The notes below the pieces were generated by a model. It made no database searches, had not been told where the DNA came from, and saw only the letters and a program-made list of their open reading frames with translations. A DNA stretch of 16,481 nt from an uncultured Hungatella sp. (lineage in GTDB: Bacteria > Bacillota > Clostridia > Lachnospirales > Lachnospiraceae), in the NCBI GenBank assembly GCA_910585645.1, contig CAJUFP010000105.1:1-16481 (forward strand), given 5' to 3'. Positions 7,728-15,097 of this stretch are shown here, in pieces (the stretch's first letter is position 1; each line of letters begins with the position of its first letter). The position numbers and the translations under genes are program-made.

Positions 7728-10040
7728 ATGGACGGGAAACAGGAAATCTTAAAAAAGTATTTTGGCTATGACACGTTCCGGCAGGGGCAGGAGCCCCTGA
7801 TAGACGGAATCTTGCAGGGGAGAGACGTTTTCGGGATCATGCCCACAGGTTCCGGAAAGTCTCTCTGTTTCCAGATACCGGCATTGATCATGGAGGGGAT
7901 CACCCTGGTGATCTCGCCGCTGATCTCTCTGATGAAGGACCAGGTTGCAACTCTGAATCAGGCGGGGATCCACGCCGCCTATCTCAACAGTTCGTTGACA
8001 ACAGCCCAGTATTTTAAAGCGTTGGATTTTGCCAAGCAGGGGAGGTATCCCATTATCTACGTGGCTCCGGAGCGGCTGGAGACAGAGGCCTTTCTGGATT
8101 TCGCTCTGAACGCGAAGATCGCCATGGTGGCTGTGGACGAGGCCCACTGCGTGTCCCAGTGGGGCCAGGATTTCAGGCCCAGCTACCTAAAGATCGTGGA
8201 GTTTATAAAAAAGCTGCCCAGGCGGCCTGTGGTCAGCGCGTTTACGGCCACGGCCACCAGGGAAGTGCGGGAGGATATCATTGACATCCTGATGCTGCGG
8301 GAACCGGTGGTGGTGACCACAGGATATGACCGGCCTAACCTTTATCTGGGAGTTCAGGCGCCCAAGGACAAGTACGGGGCTTTGAAGAATTTCATTGACA
8401 CCCATCAGGGCCAGTGCGGCATTGTCTACTGTCTTACGAGAAAGCTGGTGGAGGAGGTCAGCGACAGGCTGCGGGCGGACGGGATCTCTGTCACCAGATA
8501 CCACGCGGGCCTTACCGACGGGGAGCGGCGTCAGAACCAGGACGATTTTATTTACGACAGGCGCCAGGTCATGGTGGCAACGAACGCCTTTGGCATGGGC
8601 ATCGACAAGAGCAACGTGCGGTTTGTGATCCACTACAATATGCCAAAGAGCATCGAGGCTTTTTACCAGGAGATCGGCCGGTGTTCCAGGGACCAGGAGC
8701 CGGGGGAGTGCATCCTGTTTTACAGCGGGCAGGACGTGGTCACCAACCAGAGGTTTATAGACAATAACCAGGACAACCAGGAGCTGGACCCTTTAACCCG
8801 CCAGATCGTTCAGGAGCGGGACCGGGAGCGGCTGCGGAAGATGACGTTTTACTGCTTTACCAACGAGTGCCTGCGGGACTATATTCTCCGGTATTTTGGG
8901 GAGTACGGCTCTAATTACTGCGGGAACTGCCTGAACTGTCTGACCCAGTTTGAGGAGGTGGATGTGACGGACATTGCCCGGGGGCTGATAGGGTGCGTGT
9001 CCCAAAGCCGTCAGAGATACGGGGTAACGGTGATCGTTGACACGGTTCACGGGGCCAATACGGCAAAGATCCGTCAGTACCGGATGGATGAGAATCCGTT
9101 TTACGGGACTCTGTCAGAGATCTCTGTGTTCAGGCTGCGGCAGGTGATGAACCATCTGATGCTTAAGGAATATCTTTCTGTGACCAATGATGAGTACGCT
9201 GTGGTGAAGCTTACCGAAACGTCCGGTGAGATCGCCGGGGGCAGCCAGAGGGTGATGATGAAGATGGCAAAGGAGCAGGAGCGCCAGGCCAAGGACAGCG
9301 GCGGAAAGAAGACGAAGCGGGGAGGCCTTGCGGGCGTTTCCCTCTCCGAGGAGGAGGAAGGGCTGTTTGGAAAACTGCGGGCTCTGCGGACGGAGATTGC
9401 CAGGGGGGAGGGCGTGCCTCCCTATATCGTATTTTCGGACAAGACACTGGTTTCCATGTGCGTGATAAAGCCAAGAACAAAGACCCAGATGCTTTCTGTG
9501 TCAGGGGTGGGACAGTTTAAGTTTGAGAAGTACGGGGAGAGATTTTTAGGCTGTGTCAGGGAGTTTGTGGGGGAACTGGAGGGTGGAGAAGGCCCGGAAG
9601 AACGGTCTTTTGGGTCAGAGGCAGTGTTTTTTGCAGACGACAACTTTGACGGGATCCCCATCGGGCCTGCAAGATCCACGGGAAAGCCCCAGAAAACAGA
9701 ATTTTTCATGACCCAGGAGCTGAGGGATCAGATCCATTATTCGGAACAGACGTCGCTTAGCGACTTTGTGGGGCAGATCAATGATCTTCGGGACGCGTTT
9801 GTCATGAAACGGCTGACCATAAAATCCGTGGAGGGGTGGCTGGCGCGGGAAGGCTGTTTTGACATAAAGATTTTTAGCGGGCGGCCAAGGAAGTTTTTGA
9901 ACGAAAAGGGCGCGGAATTTGGGATCCGGGCAGAGACAAAGATCAGCATGAGCGGAAATGAGTATCAGGTGTTTTTTTACGGAAAAGAGGCTCAGGAAAG
10001 GATCGTGGAATGGCTGTGGGAGAACAGGGAAGAAATGTAA
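7728..10040 (+). CDS. recQ: ATP-dependent DNA helicase RecQ with C-terminal extension
   Basis: A 3'-to-5' superfamily 2 helicase used in recombination and replication repair. In 770 residues: Walker A TGSGKS (40-45), DEAH (137-140) followed by the aromatic-rich loop CVSQWGQDFRPSY, motif III SAFTATAT, motif V ATNAFGMGIDKSNVRFVIH, motif VI QEIGRCSR (314-321), a four-Cys zinc site (Cys381, 398, 401, 404), winged-helix RQC region (about 410-495) and an HRDC domain (about 545-615). Residues about 620-770 are an extension absent from E. coli RecQ, with a folded-looking end (about 655-770). Motif VI reads GRCSRDQ where many RecQs have GRAGRDG; the two key arginines remain. The start at 7728 is one base after the sseB stop; GGAGG at 7708-7712 is the nearest ribosome-binding site, so coupled translation is likely. 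Confidence 0.96.
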   Translation: MDGKQEILKKYFGYDTFRQGQEPLIDGILQGRDVFGIMPTGSGKSLCFQIPALIMEGITLVISPLISLMKDQVATLNQAGIHAAYLNSSLTTAQYFKALDFAKQGRYPIIYVAPERLETEAFLDFALNAKIAMVAVDEAHCVSQWGQDFRPSYLKIVEFIKKLPRRPVVSAFTATATREVREDIIDILMLREPVVVTTGYDRPNLYLGVQAPKDKYGALKNFIDTHQGQCGIVYCLTRKLVEEVSDRLRADGISVTRYHAGLTDGERRQNQDDFIYDRRQVMVATNAFGMGIDKSNVRFVIHYNMPKSIEAFYQEIGRCSRDQEPGECILFYSGQDVVTNQRFIDNNQDNQELDPLTRQIVQERDRERLRKMTFYCFTNECLRDYILRYFGEYGSNYCGNCLNCLTQFEEVDVTDIARGLIGCVSQSRQRYGVTVIVDTVHGANTAKIRQYRMDENPFYGTLSEISVFRLRQVMNHLMLKEYLSVTNDEYAVVKLTETSGEIAGGSQRVMMKMAKEQERQAKDSGGKKTKRGGLAGVSLSEEEEGLFGKLRALRTEIARGEGVPPYIVFSDKTLVSMCVIKPRTKTQMLSVSGVGQFKFEKYGERFLGCVREFVGELEGGEGPEERSFGSEAVFFADDNFDGIPIGPARSTGKPQKTEFFMTQELRDQIHYSEQTSLSDFVGQINDLRDAFVMKRLTIKSVEGWLAREGCFDIKIFSGRPRKFLNEKGAEFGIRAETKISMSGNEYQVFFYGKEAQERIVEWLWENREEM

Positions 10041-10042
10041 AA

Positions 10043-10052
10043 CGTATATACG
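10043..10052. repeat. Perfect 10-bp palindrome after recQ
   Basis: CGTATATACG is its own reverse complement and starts two bases after the recQ stop. It lies about 110 bases upstream of the ppdK promoter, too short and T-poor to be a terminator. It may be a regulator half-site pair or chance. Confidence 0.3.
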
Positions 10053-10085
10053 AATTGCGTGCGCATATATGATTAACGACGAAAA

Positions 10086-10100
10086 TTGCAACCGTTTTCA
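10086..10100 (+). promoter_or_regulatory. Candidate catabolite-responsive element (cre) upstream of ppdK
   Basis: TTGCAACCGTTTTCA matches every defined position of the relaxed Bacillus consensus WTGNAANCGNWNNCW. It is centred about 97 bases upstream of the predicted ppdK transcription start, upstream of the -35. In Bacillus, upstream cre sites (as at ackA) are usually associated with CcpA activation, whereas sites in or after the promoter repress. The consensus is degenerate, so one match is suggestive only. Confidence 0.45.
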
Positions 10101-10155
10101 CAAGAGAACCTATAGATTTCGCACAAAAATCATCATATTTTTTCCAAAAAACTTC

Positions 10156-10183
10156 TTTACTAGATTCTGAATTGTGTTATACT
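10156..10183 (+). promoter_or_regulatory. ppdK promoter (extended -10)
   Basis: TTTACT (10156-10161), a 16-base spacer and TATACT (10178-10183), with TG at 10175-10176 giving an extended -10. The start would be near 10190, leaving about 170 bases of leader before the ppdK ATG. The AT-rich 10100-10190 stretch contrasts sharply with the GC-rich leader after it. Confidence 0.6.
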
Positions 10184-10214
10184 ATTATCAAACCGCCAGC
10201 GGGGATTCTTTGGC

Positions 10215-10250
10215 ATGAAAGCATTGCATGAAGGGACGTCTTTTGTGTGA
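10215..10250 (+). CDS. Possible 11-residue leader peptide
   Basis: ATG at 10215 opens an 11-codon frame (MKALHEGTSFV) ending in TGA. GGGGA at 10201-10205 lies 9 bases upstream. It has no run of one amino acid that would suggest classical attenuation. A frame this short arises easily by chance, so this is a weak call. Confidence 0.15.
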   Translation: MKALHEGTSFV

Positions 10251-10319
10251 GAAGGCCGGGCAGCAGGCCGGGTGAAAAGGGCTTTTGGGCGAAAGGACGA
10301 AGGGCCGGCGGGGAGAAAA

Positions 10320-10336
10320 TGTAGACAAGCTCTACA
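10320..10336 (+). repeat. Perfect 6-bp hairpin just before the ppdK ribosome-binding site
   Basis: TGTAGA, loop CAAGC, TCTACA. The hairpin ends 8 bases before the GAGGAGGA Shine-Dalgarno at 10345-10352. As RNA it could modulate access or stability; as DNA it could be an operator. Function is inferred from position only. Confidence 0.45.
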
Positions 10337-10360
10337 CACAACTTGAGGAGGAAGATACAC

Positions 10361-12988
10361 ATGGCAAACAAGTGGGTCTATTTGTTTAGCGAAGGTAACG
10401 CGGGCATGAGAAACCTGTTAGGCGGAAAAGGCGCGAACCTGGCAGAGATGACGAACCTGGGACTTCCGGTTCCACAGGGCTTTACCATTACCACAGAAGC
10501 TTGTACCCAGTATTATGAGGATGGCAAGAAGATCAACGACGAGATCATGGATCAGATCATGGTTCACATCGGCAAGATGGAGGAGATCACCGGCAAGAAG
10601 TTCGGCGACAAGGAGAATCCTCTTCTGGTATCCGTTCGTTCCGGCGCAAGGGCTTCCATGCCCGGCATGATGGACACGATCCTGAACCTGGGCCTTAACG
10701 AGGAGGTAGTGGAAGTTCTGGCTGCCAAATCCGGCAATCCCCGCTGGGCATGGGACTGCTACAGAAGATTTATCCAGATGTTCTCCGACGTAGTTATGGA
10801 AGTGGGCAAGAAATATTTCGAAGAACTGATCGACAAGATGAAAGCCAATAAGGGCGTTACTCAGGACGTTGATTTGACTGCCGACGACTTGAAAGAGCTG
10901 GCTGAGCAGTTTAAGGCAGAGTACAAGGAGAAGATCGGCGCTGACTTCCCAACGGACCCCAAGGAGCAGCTTATGGAGGCGATCAAGGCCGTGTTCCGTT
11001 CCTGGGACAACCCGAGAGCCAACGTATACCGCCGCGACAACGATATCCCCTACTCCTGGGGTACCGCGGTTAACGTGCAGATGATGGCATTCGGCAACAT
11101 GGGCGAGACCTCCGGTACAGGCGTTGCCTTTACCCGTGACCCGGCTACCGGCGAGAAGCATCTGATGGGCGAGTTTTTGATGAATGCTCAGGGCGAGGAC
11201 GTTGTGGCCGGCGTTCGTACACCCCAGAAGATCGACCAGTTAAAAGAGGTTATGCCGGAAGTTTACGACCAGTTCGTAGGCATCTGCAATAAACTGGAAG
11301 ATCACTACAGAGACATGCAGGATATGGAGTTCACCATTGAGGATAAGAAGCTTTACATGCTGCAGACCCGTAACGGCAAGAGAACCGCAAAGGCTGCCCT
11401 TAAGATCGCCTGTGACCTGGTTGACGAGGGCATGATCGACGAGAAGAAAGCCGTTGCCATGATCGACCCGAGAAACCTGGATACCCTTCTTCATCCCCAG
11501 TTTGATCAGGCTGCTCTTAAGAAGGCCCAGCCGGCCGCGAGAGCTCTGGCCGCGTCACCGGGCGCTGCCTGCGGCAAGGTAGTGTTTACTGCCGAGGACG
11601 CTAAAGAGTGGGCCGCGAGAGGCGAGAAGGTGGTTCTGGTTCGTCTTGAGACCTCCCCGGAGGATATCGAGGGCATGAAGGCGGCTCAGGGTATTCTGAC
11701 TGTCCGCGGCGGTATGACAAGCCATGCGGCCGTTGTTGCCAGGGGCATGGGTACCTGCTGTGTATCCGGATGTTCCGAGATCGCTATGGACGAGGAGAAC
11801 AAGAAGTTTGTCCTGGCCGGCAAGGAGTACCATGAAGGCGACTGGCTGTCCTTAGACGGCTCCACCGGATGCATCTACGACGGCATCATCCCCACTGTGG
11901 ACGCTGCCATCGCAGGCGAGTTTGGCAGGATCATGGGCTGGGCTGACAAGTACAGAAGACTGAAAGTCAGAACCAACGCGGATACTCCTTCCGACGCCAA
12001 GAAGGCCAGAGAGCTGGGCGCTGAGGGCATCGGCCTTTGCCGTACGGAGCATATGTTCTTTGAGGGAGACAGGATCGACGCGTTCCGCGAGATGATCTGC
12101 TCCGACACCGTTGAGGAGAGAGAGGCTGCTCTGGAGAAGATCCTTCCGGTACAGCAGGGCGACTTTGAGAAGCTGTACGAGGCTCTTGAGGGCAACCCGG
12201 TATGTATCCGTTTCCTGGATCCGCCGCTTCATGAGTTCGTTCCCACCGACGAGGAGGACATCAAGAAGCTGGCTGACGCTCAGGGCAAGACCGTTGAGCA
12301 GATCAAGACCATCATCGCTTCCCTTCATGAGTTTAACCCCATGATGGGCCATCGTGGATGCCGTCTGGCTGTTACCTATCCTGAGATCGCGAGAATGCAG
12401 ACCAAGGCTGTGATCCGCGCGGCGATCAATGTTCAGAAGGCTCACGCTGACTGGAAGGTATGCCCGGAGATCATGATCCCGCTTATCTGCGATATCAAGG
12501 AGCTGAAGTTTGTCAAGAAGGTAGTTGTGGAGACTGCCGACGCCGAGATCAAGGCAGCGGGCGTTGAGTTGAAGTATGAGGTTGGTACCATGATCGAGAT
12601 CCCGAGAGCCGCTCTGACGGCTGACGAGATCGCAAAAGAGGCTGAGTTCTTCTGCTTCGGTACCAACGATCTGACTCAGATGTGCTATGGCTTCTCCCGT
12701 GACGACGCAGGGAAGTTCCTGAACGCTTACTATGACACCAAGATCTTTGAGAATGATCCATTTGCGAAGCTGGATCAGATCGGCGTGGGCAAGCTGATGG
12801 AGACCGCGATTAAGCTGGGCAAGCCGGTTCGTCCGGAGCTGCACGTGGGTATCTGCGGCGAGCACGGCGGGGATCCGTCCTCTGTGGAGTTCTGCCATAA
12901 GATCGGGCTGGATTATGTGTCCTGTTCACCGTTTAGAGTTCCGATCGCTAGGTTGGCGGCGGCTCAGGCGGCTATAAATGATGCGTGA
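10361..12988 (+). CDS. ppdK: Pyruvate, phosphate dikinase
   Basis: This cytoplasmic enzyme interconverts pyruvate + ATP + phosphate and phosphoenolpyruvate + AMP + pyrophosphate; in fermentative clostridia it commonly serves PPi-linked glycolysis. At 875 residues it is one longer than the C. symbiosum enzyme as I recall it. Domain order is canonical: N-terminal ATP-grasp nucleotide-binding domain (GGKGANLAEM, SVRSGARASMPGMMDTILNL), central swivelling domain with phospho-acceptor His455 in GGMTSHAAVVARGMGTCC and neighbouring Thr453, and C-terminal PEP/pyruvate barrel ending in CGEHGGDPSSVEFC with catalytic Cys832. The ATG at 10361 follows GAGGAGGA by 8 bases; the upstream in-frame TTG at 10343 overlaps that site and is rejected. 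Codon use is strongly biased (GGC, AAG, GAG, CTG), unlike its neighbours, suggesting high expression. It is monocistronic by context. Confidence 0.98.
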   Translation: MANKWVYLFSEGNAGMRNLLGGKGANLAEMTNLGLPVPQGFTITTEACTQYYEDGKKINDEIMDQIMVHIGKMEEITGKKFGDKENPLLVSVRSGARASMPGMMDTILNLGLNEEVVEVLAAKSGNPRWAWDCYRRFIQMFSDVVMEVGKKYFEELIDKMKANKGVTQDVDLTADDLKELAEQFKAEYKEKIGADFPTDPKEQLMEAIKAVFRSWDNPRANVYRRDNDIPYSWGTAVNVQMMAFGNMGETSGTGVAFTRDPATGEKHLMGEFLMNAQGEDVVAGVRTPQKIDQLKEVMPEVYDQFVGICNKLEDHYRDMQDMEFTIEDKKLYMLQTRNGKRTAKAALKIACDLVDEGMIDEKKAVAMIDPRNLDTLLHPQFDQAALKKAQPAARALAASPGAACGKVVFTAEDAKEWAARGEKVVLVRLETSPEDIEGMKAAQGILTVRGGMTSHAAVVARGMGTCCVSGCSEIAMDEENKKFVLAGKEYHEGDWLSLDGSTGCIYDGIIPTVDAAIAGEFGRIMGWADKYRRLKVRTNADTPSDAKKARELGAEGIGLCRTEHMFFEGDRIDAFREMICSDTVEEREAALEKILPVQQGDFEKLYEALEGNPVCIRFLDPPLHEFVPTDEEDIKKLADAQGKTVEQIKTIIASLHEFNPMMGHRGCRLAVTYPEIARMQTKAVIRAAINVQKAHADWKVCPEIMIPLICDIKELKFVKKVVVETADAEIKAAGVELKYEVGTMIEIPRAALTADEIAKEAEFFCFGTNDLTQMCYGFSRDDAGKFLNAYYDTKIFENDPFAKLDQIGVGKLMETAIKLGKPVRPELHVGICGEHGGDPSSVEFCHKIGLDYVSCSPFRVPIARLAAAQAAINDA

Positions 12989-13063
12989 GTGATTGAAAAA
13001 CCTTGATTTTATGCACGTTTTGGAAATTTTAGATTCGTAAAAACTAAATAATGAGATTATAAT

Positions 13064-13115
13064 AAAAGGGAAGATACATTGAGAATCAGAAGAGTCTTGG
13101 TGTATTTTCTCTTTT
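13064..13115 (+). terminator. Terminator-like long AT-rich hairpin after ppdK
   Basis: The 15-base arms at 13064-13078 and 13101-13115 pair fully (two G-U pairs) around a 22-base loop. The 3' arm ends in CTCTTTT with one more T after it, so it could release ppdK transcripts, about 75 bases after the stop codon. The low GC content and long loop make it weaker than a classic terminator. The A-run at the 5' arm could also serve leftward transcripts. Confidence 0.45.
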
Positions 13116-13158
13116 TAAAGTTGAATGCTGTAGATGGCGGAATACACGAAAAATTAGT

Positions 13159-13187
13159 TTGGCAGAAGTTCTTAAAGATGATACAAT
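13159..13187 (+). promoter_or_regulatory. Promoter of the first lipoprotein gene
   Basis: TTGGCA (13159-13164), exactly 17 bases, TACAAT (13182-13187): five of six consensus bases in each hexamer, the strongest promoter match in the window. Transcription would start near 13194, leaving a leader of about 220 bases before the lipoprotein ATG at 13413. Confidence 0.65.
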
Positions 13188-13210
13188 GATATAAAGTGAG
13201 ACCTTCTGCC
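13161..13210. repeat. 8-bp inverted repeat bracketing the lipoprotein promoter
   Basis: GGCAGAAG (13161-13168) and its exact complement CTTCTGCC (13203-13210) are 34 bases apart. The left arm overlaps the -35 and the right arm lies just past the predicted transcription start, so the -10 is inside. This may be a pair of operator half-sites or an invertible promoter; 8 bp is short for known inversion sites. Confidence 0.5.
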
Positions 13211-13279
13211 TGTATGCATATATTTTGAGTTTTATTAGATGAATCGGTCATATATCAGTTGGCTGCTTTGGCAGAGCGT

Positions 13280-13322
13280 TTTACCGGAGCAGATAGAGGC
13301 TGAACTAAGCGGCTCCGGTAAA
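13280..13322. repeat. Perfect 11-bp inverted repeat in the lipoprotein leader
   Basis: TTTACCGGAGC (13280-13290) and GCTCCGGTAAA (13312-13322) pair perfectly around a 21-base loop. No T-run follows, so it is not a standard terminator. It sits in the transcribed leader between the promoter and the lipoprotein start, in an open frame running from an ATG at 13239 that has no ribosome-binding site. Confidence 0.6.
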
Positions 13323-13412
13323 TCCGGTTTGCAAAAGCTGCGGGAGAAGAATTGGCGGGGGTCATATTGGATGTCAGGACACTTCCTGTACAAACGCAAA
13401 ATGGAGGAAGCA

Positions 13413-14471
13413 ATGAGAAAATATCACGGTCTATGCGCATTATTCATCAGCCTGCTGCTTGGTGCCTGTGGCAATGCAGGGGATACAACAAATATGGAAC
13501 CGCAAAATCCAACCGAACCGATCCAACAAGAGCCGTTATCAGAGGGAATCATGTTCCATTCCCCGGAAATTGACGTAATGCTTGCTGTGAACCTGACAAA
13601 CCTTAAAGCGCTATTTGCGCGAAACTGCGGCAATTCAGACATATCTGTGTTAAGCGGCCCTACACAGCTTGAGGAACTTGATTTGGGAAAAAACCGGTTT
13701 TGCGAGGAAAGGCAGGATGATTTGATTACGGTAACGCAGACGGGAAGGCTTAGGGAAGACATGCCGGAGTTTCAGTTCCGGTTAACCGCATATTATGATT
13801 TGCAGAGGGAGAGTTACGCGCTGCAAACCGTCGAGGTTTATCAGGACGATACACGGCTGCAGATTATTTCAATACCGGAGCTTACGATGGGAGGCGAGAC
13901 ATGCATTCTTGATTCCTTACAGGACACCCTGGGATTTGAATTAGAGGACGTAAATTTCGATGGATACCAGGACATTCGCTTGTTTGATACGTTAAACGGA
14001 AATTATCGGACGGAGTGGATTTATCTTGTATGGAATGTGGAAGAACAAAAGTTTGAGAATGATACCCGTTTGAATCAAATCTCACTTGCTGGCTTTGATC
14101 AGGAAGAACAGCTTATTTACGGTATGGAGCGCAGCGGAGCGGTAAATCATTATTATTCAACCTACCAGTATATTGACGGTGAGATTGTGAGAATCCATTA
14201 TTATGAGGAAGAAGGACTTTTTTTATCCGATGAACAGATTAGACATTACTATGACGCTGCTTCCGTGAAAACCGACGGCGAAGCCTTTGAAGCATGGTAC
14301 GAACATGTTATGGAAAGAAACGCCGTAAGCGGCGAGCTGGAAACGGTTTCCGAAGAGTATGTTTTTAAACCATATGACAGCGCGGGGAAAGTCATTGAAA
14401 GCGGGGAGGAACTGCGCATAGATGTATCGTCCGGGCTTGGAGCGCAAATCAGTGAGGATATTTCGAGATAA
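13413..14471 (+). CDS. Lipoprotein, XAC2610-like
   Basis: I chose the ATG at 13413 because TGGAGGAAG lies just upstream and the product then starts with a proper lipoprotein signal: basic n-region MRKYHG, hydrophobic core, lipobox LLGAC with Cys19. The frame is open back to 13239, but those 58 codons have no ribosome-binding site and would bury the signal peptide. The 352-residue product is acidic. Its middle has the pattern LEDVNFDGYQDIRLFDT followed by IYLVWNVEEQKFEND, characteristic of XAC2610-type secreted proteins, which have no established activity. It should be anchored to the outer face of the membrane. It has its own promoter at 13159-13187. The sequence is more AT-rich than the upstream core genes. 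Confidence 0.8.
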   Translation: MRKYHGLCALFISLLLGACGNAGDTTNMEPQNPTEPIQQEPLSEGIMFHSPEIDVMLAVNLTNLKALFARNCGNSDISVLSGPTQLEELDLGKNRFCEERQDDLITVTQTGRLREDMPEFQFRLTAYYDLQRESYALQTVEVYQDDTRLQIISIPELTMGGETCILDSLQDTLGFELEDVNFDGYQDIRLFDTLNGNYRTEWIYLVWNVEEQKFENDTRLNQISLAGFDQEEQLIYGMERSGAVNHYYSTYQYIDGEIVRIHYYEEEGLFLSDEQIRHYYDAASVKTDGEAFEAWYEHVMERNAVSGELETVSEEYVFKPYDSAGKVIESGEELRIDVSSGLGAQISEDISR

Positions 14472-14620
14472 ATGACTGCCGGATAAAAAGAAATGGTTTA
14501 GCGTTTAGACTGCATCCTTTAAAGGAATATACACAGCGGTTAAAAGATATTGAAGCGGCAAGGGAACAGGGTTTCAAATTATATAACTTCAGTTTGCGGG
14601 ACAAAGGAGAAGTTCAATGA
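14462..14620 (+). pseudogene. Orphan C-terminal fragment without a start codon
   Basis: After a stop at about 14453, this frame runs for about 52 codons, including GLAFRLHPLKEYTQRLKDIE and ending KLYNFSLRDKGEVQ. It has no ATG or GTG, and its only TTG is close to the end. It begins inside the end of the lipoprotein gene in another frame, so it looks like the 3' remnant of a lost gene. Its TGA overlaps the ATG of the next small gene (ATGA), as in a once-intact operon. The charged, amphipathic composition looks like real protein, but I do not recognise the family. Confidence 0.4.
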
Positions 14621-14745
14621 ACGATTTAAAAGAATTAGGGAAACTGATGAAAGAGCATCCGGTCATTCTTGTTGTAACATTGGCGGCGATGGCCGCAGGC
14701 GCAATTTTGGGAGCGGCCGCGTTTTATCAGGGGTGGCTGGGATGA
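14617..14745 (+). CDS. Small single-pass membrane peptide (42 residues)
   Basis: ATG at 14617 is preceded by AAAGGAG (14604-14610), a good ribosome-binding site with 6-base spacing. The 42-residue product has a charged N-terminus (MNDLKELGKLMKEHP), then one hydrophobic helix rich in Ala and Gly (VILVVTLAAMAAGAILGAAA) and a short tail FYQGWLG. The Gly/Ala-rich helix would favour helix packing. Its start overlaps the preceding fragment's stop and its own TGA overlaps the next start, both as ATGA, so translation is likely coupled. Function unknown; the size and shape fit small immunity, holin-like or mobile-element membrane proteins equally well. Confidence 0.55.
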   Translation: MNDLKELGKLMKEHPVILVVTLAAMAAGAILGAAAFYQGWLG

Positions 14746-15097
14746 AGGAGGCAGCAAACCAACGCCCATACGATATTTTATTTTTTACAATCTTCTGTAT
14801 GGGGTGGTATTCAGCTTTTTCATTCCGCTATGCTGTTTGTATAAGGAGGCGCCTGTTGAACATTCCTTTATGCCATTCGGCAATGATAGGGAAAATGGAG
14901 TGCCGGCTTTGGGCAGAGTATTGGCAGAAATCGGTTTCAAAAGGCCGGGCATACGGCGGAATGTCTGGGGCCGCTTTGAGTTTCCCCAATAGCGGTGGTC
15001 TGGTATATCCAAACTGTACATGGGAGCCTATGTTCTGCTGTATGCGATAGCATGGTGCGTGAAAGGCGGCACGAAAAGGAGAACGAAGCAGATATGA
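14742..15097 (+). pseudogene. Frameshifted two-segment membrane protein
   Basis: The ATG at 14742 overlaps the previous stop, but its own frame soon loses character. One frame over, from 14744, a continuous protein-like sequence begins (KPTPIRYFIFYNLLYGVVFS), with a hydrophobic segment, then a soluble stretch (EHSFMPFGNDRENGVPALGR), a TAG stop at 14990-14992, and a second hydrophobic segment (MGAYVLLYAIAWCVKGG) ending at TGA 15095-15097, which overlaps the next ATG. A one-base deletion just after ATGAA and the TAG would explain both breaks. Alternatively the piece from the in-frame GTG at 14804 (62 residues) is expressed. I do not recognise the family. Confidence 0.5.

Larger units (their letters stand above)
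10190..10360 (+). promoter_or_regulatory. Structured, GC-rich 5' leader of ppdK
   Basis: Between the predicted start and the ATG the leader contains two copies of GGCCGGG about 14 bases apart (near 10254-10275), and a later CCGGC (near 10303) able to pair with an upstream GCCGG, plus a perfect hairpin next to the ribosome-binding site. GCATGAA also occurs twice, 13 bases apart (10213, 10226). I do not recognise a known riboswitch class. It may be a translational control leader or simply a stabilising UTR of a highly expressed gene. Confidence 0.4.

Noticed and set aside
10343..10360. TTG at 10343 as ppdK start
   Set aside because: It overlaps the ribosome-binding site used by the ATG at 10361, which gives the family N-terminus.
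11852..12898. 348-codon open frame on the minus strand inside ppdK
   Set aside because: It is a shadow of the strongly biased ppdK codons; the translation has no family motifs and ppdK itself is certain.
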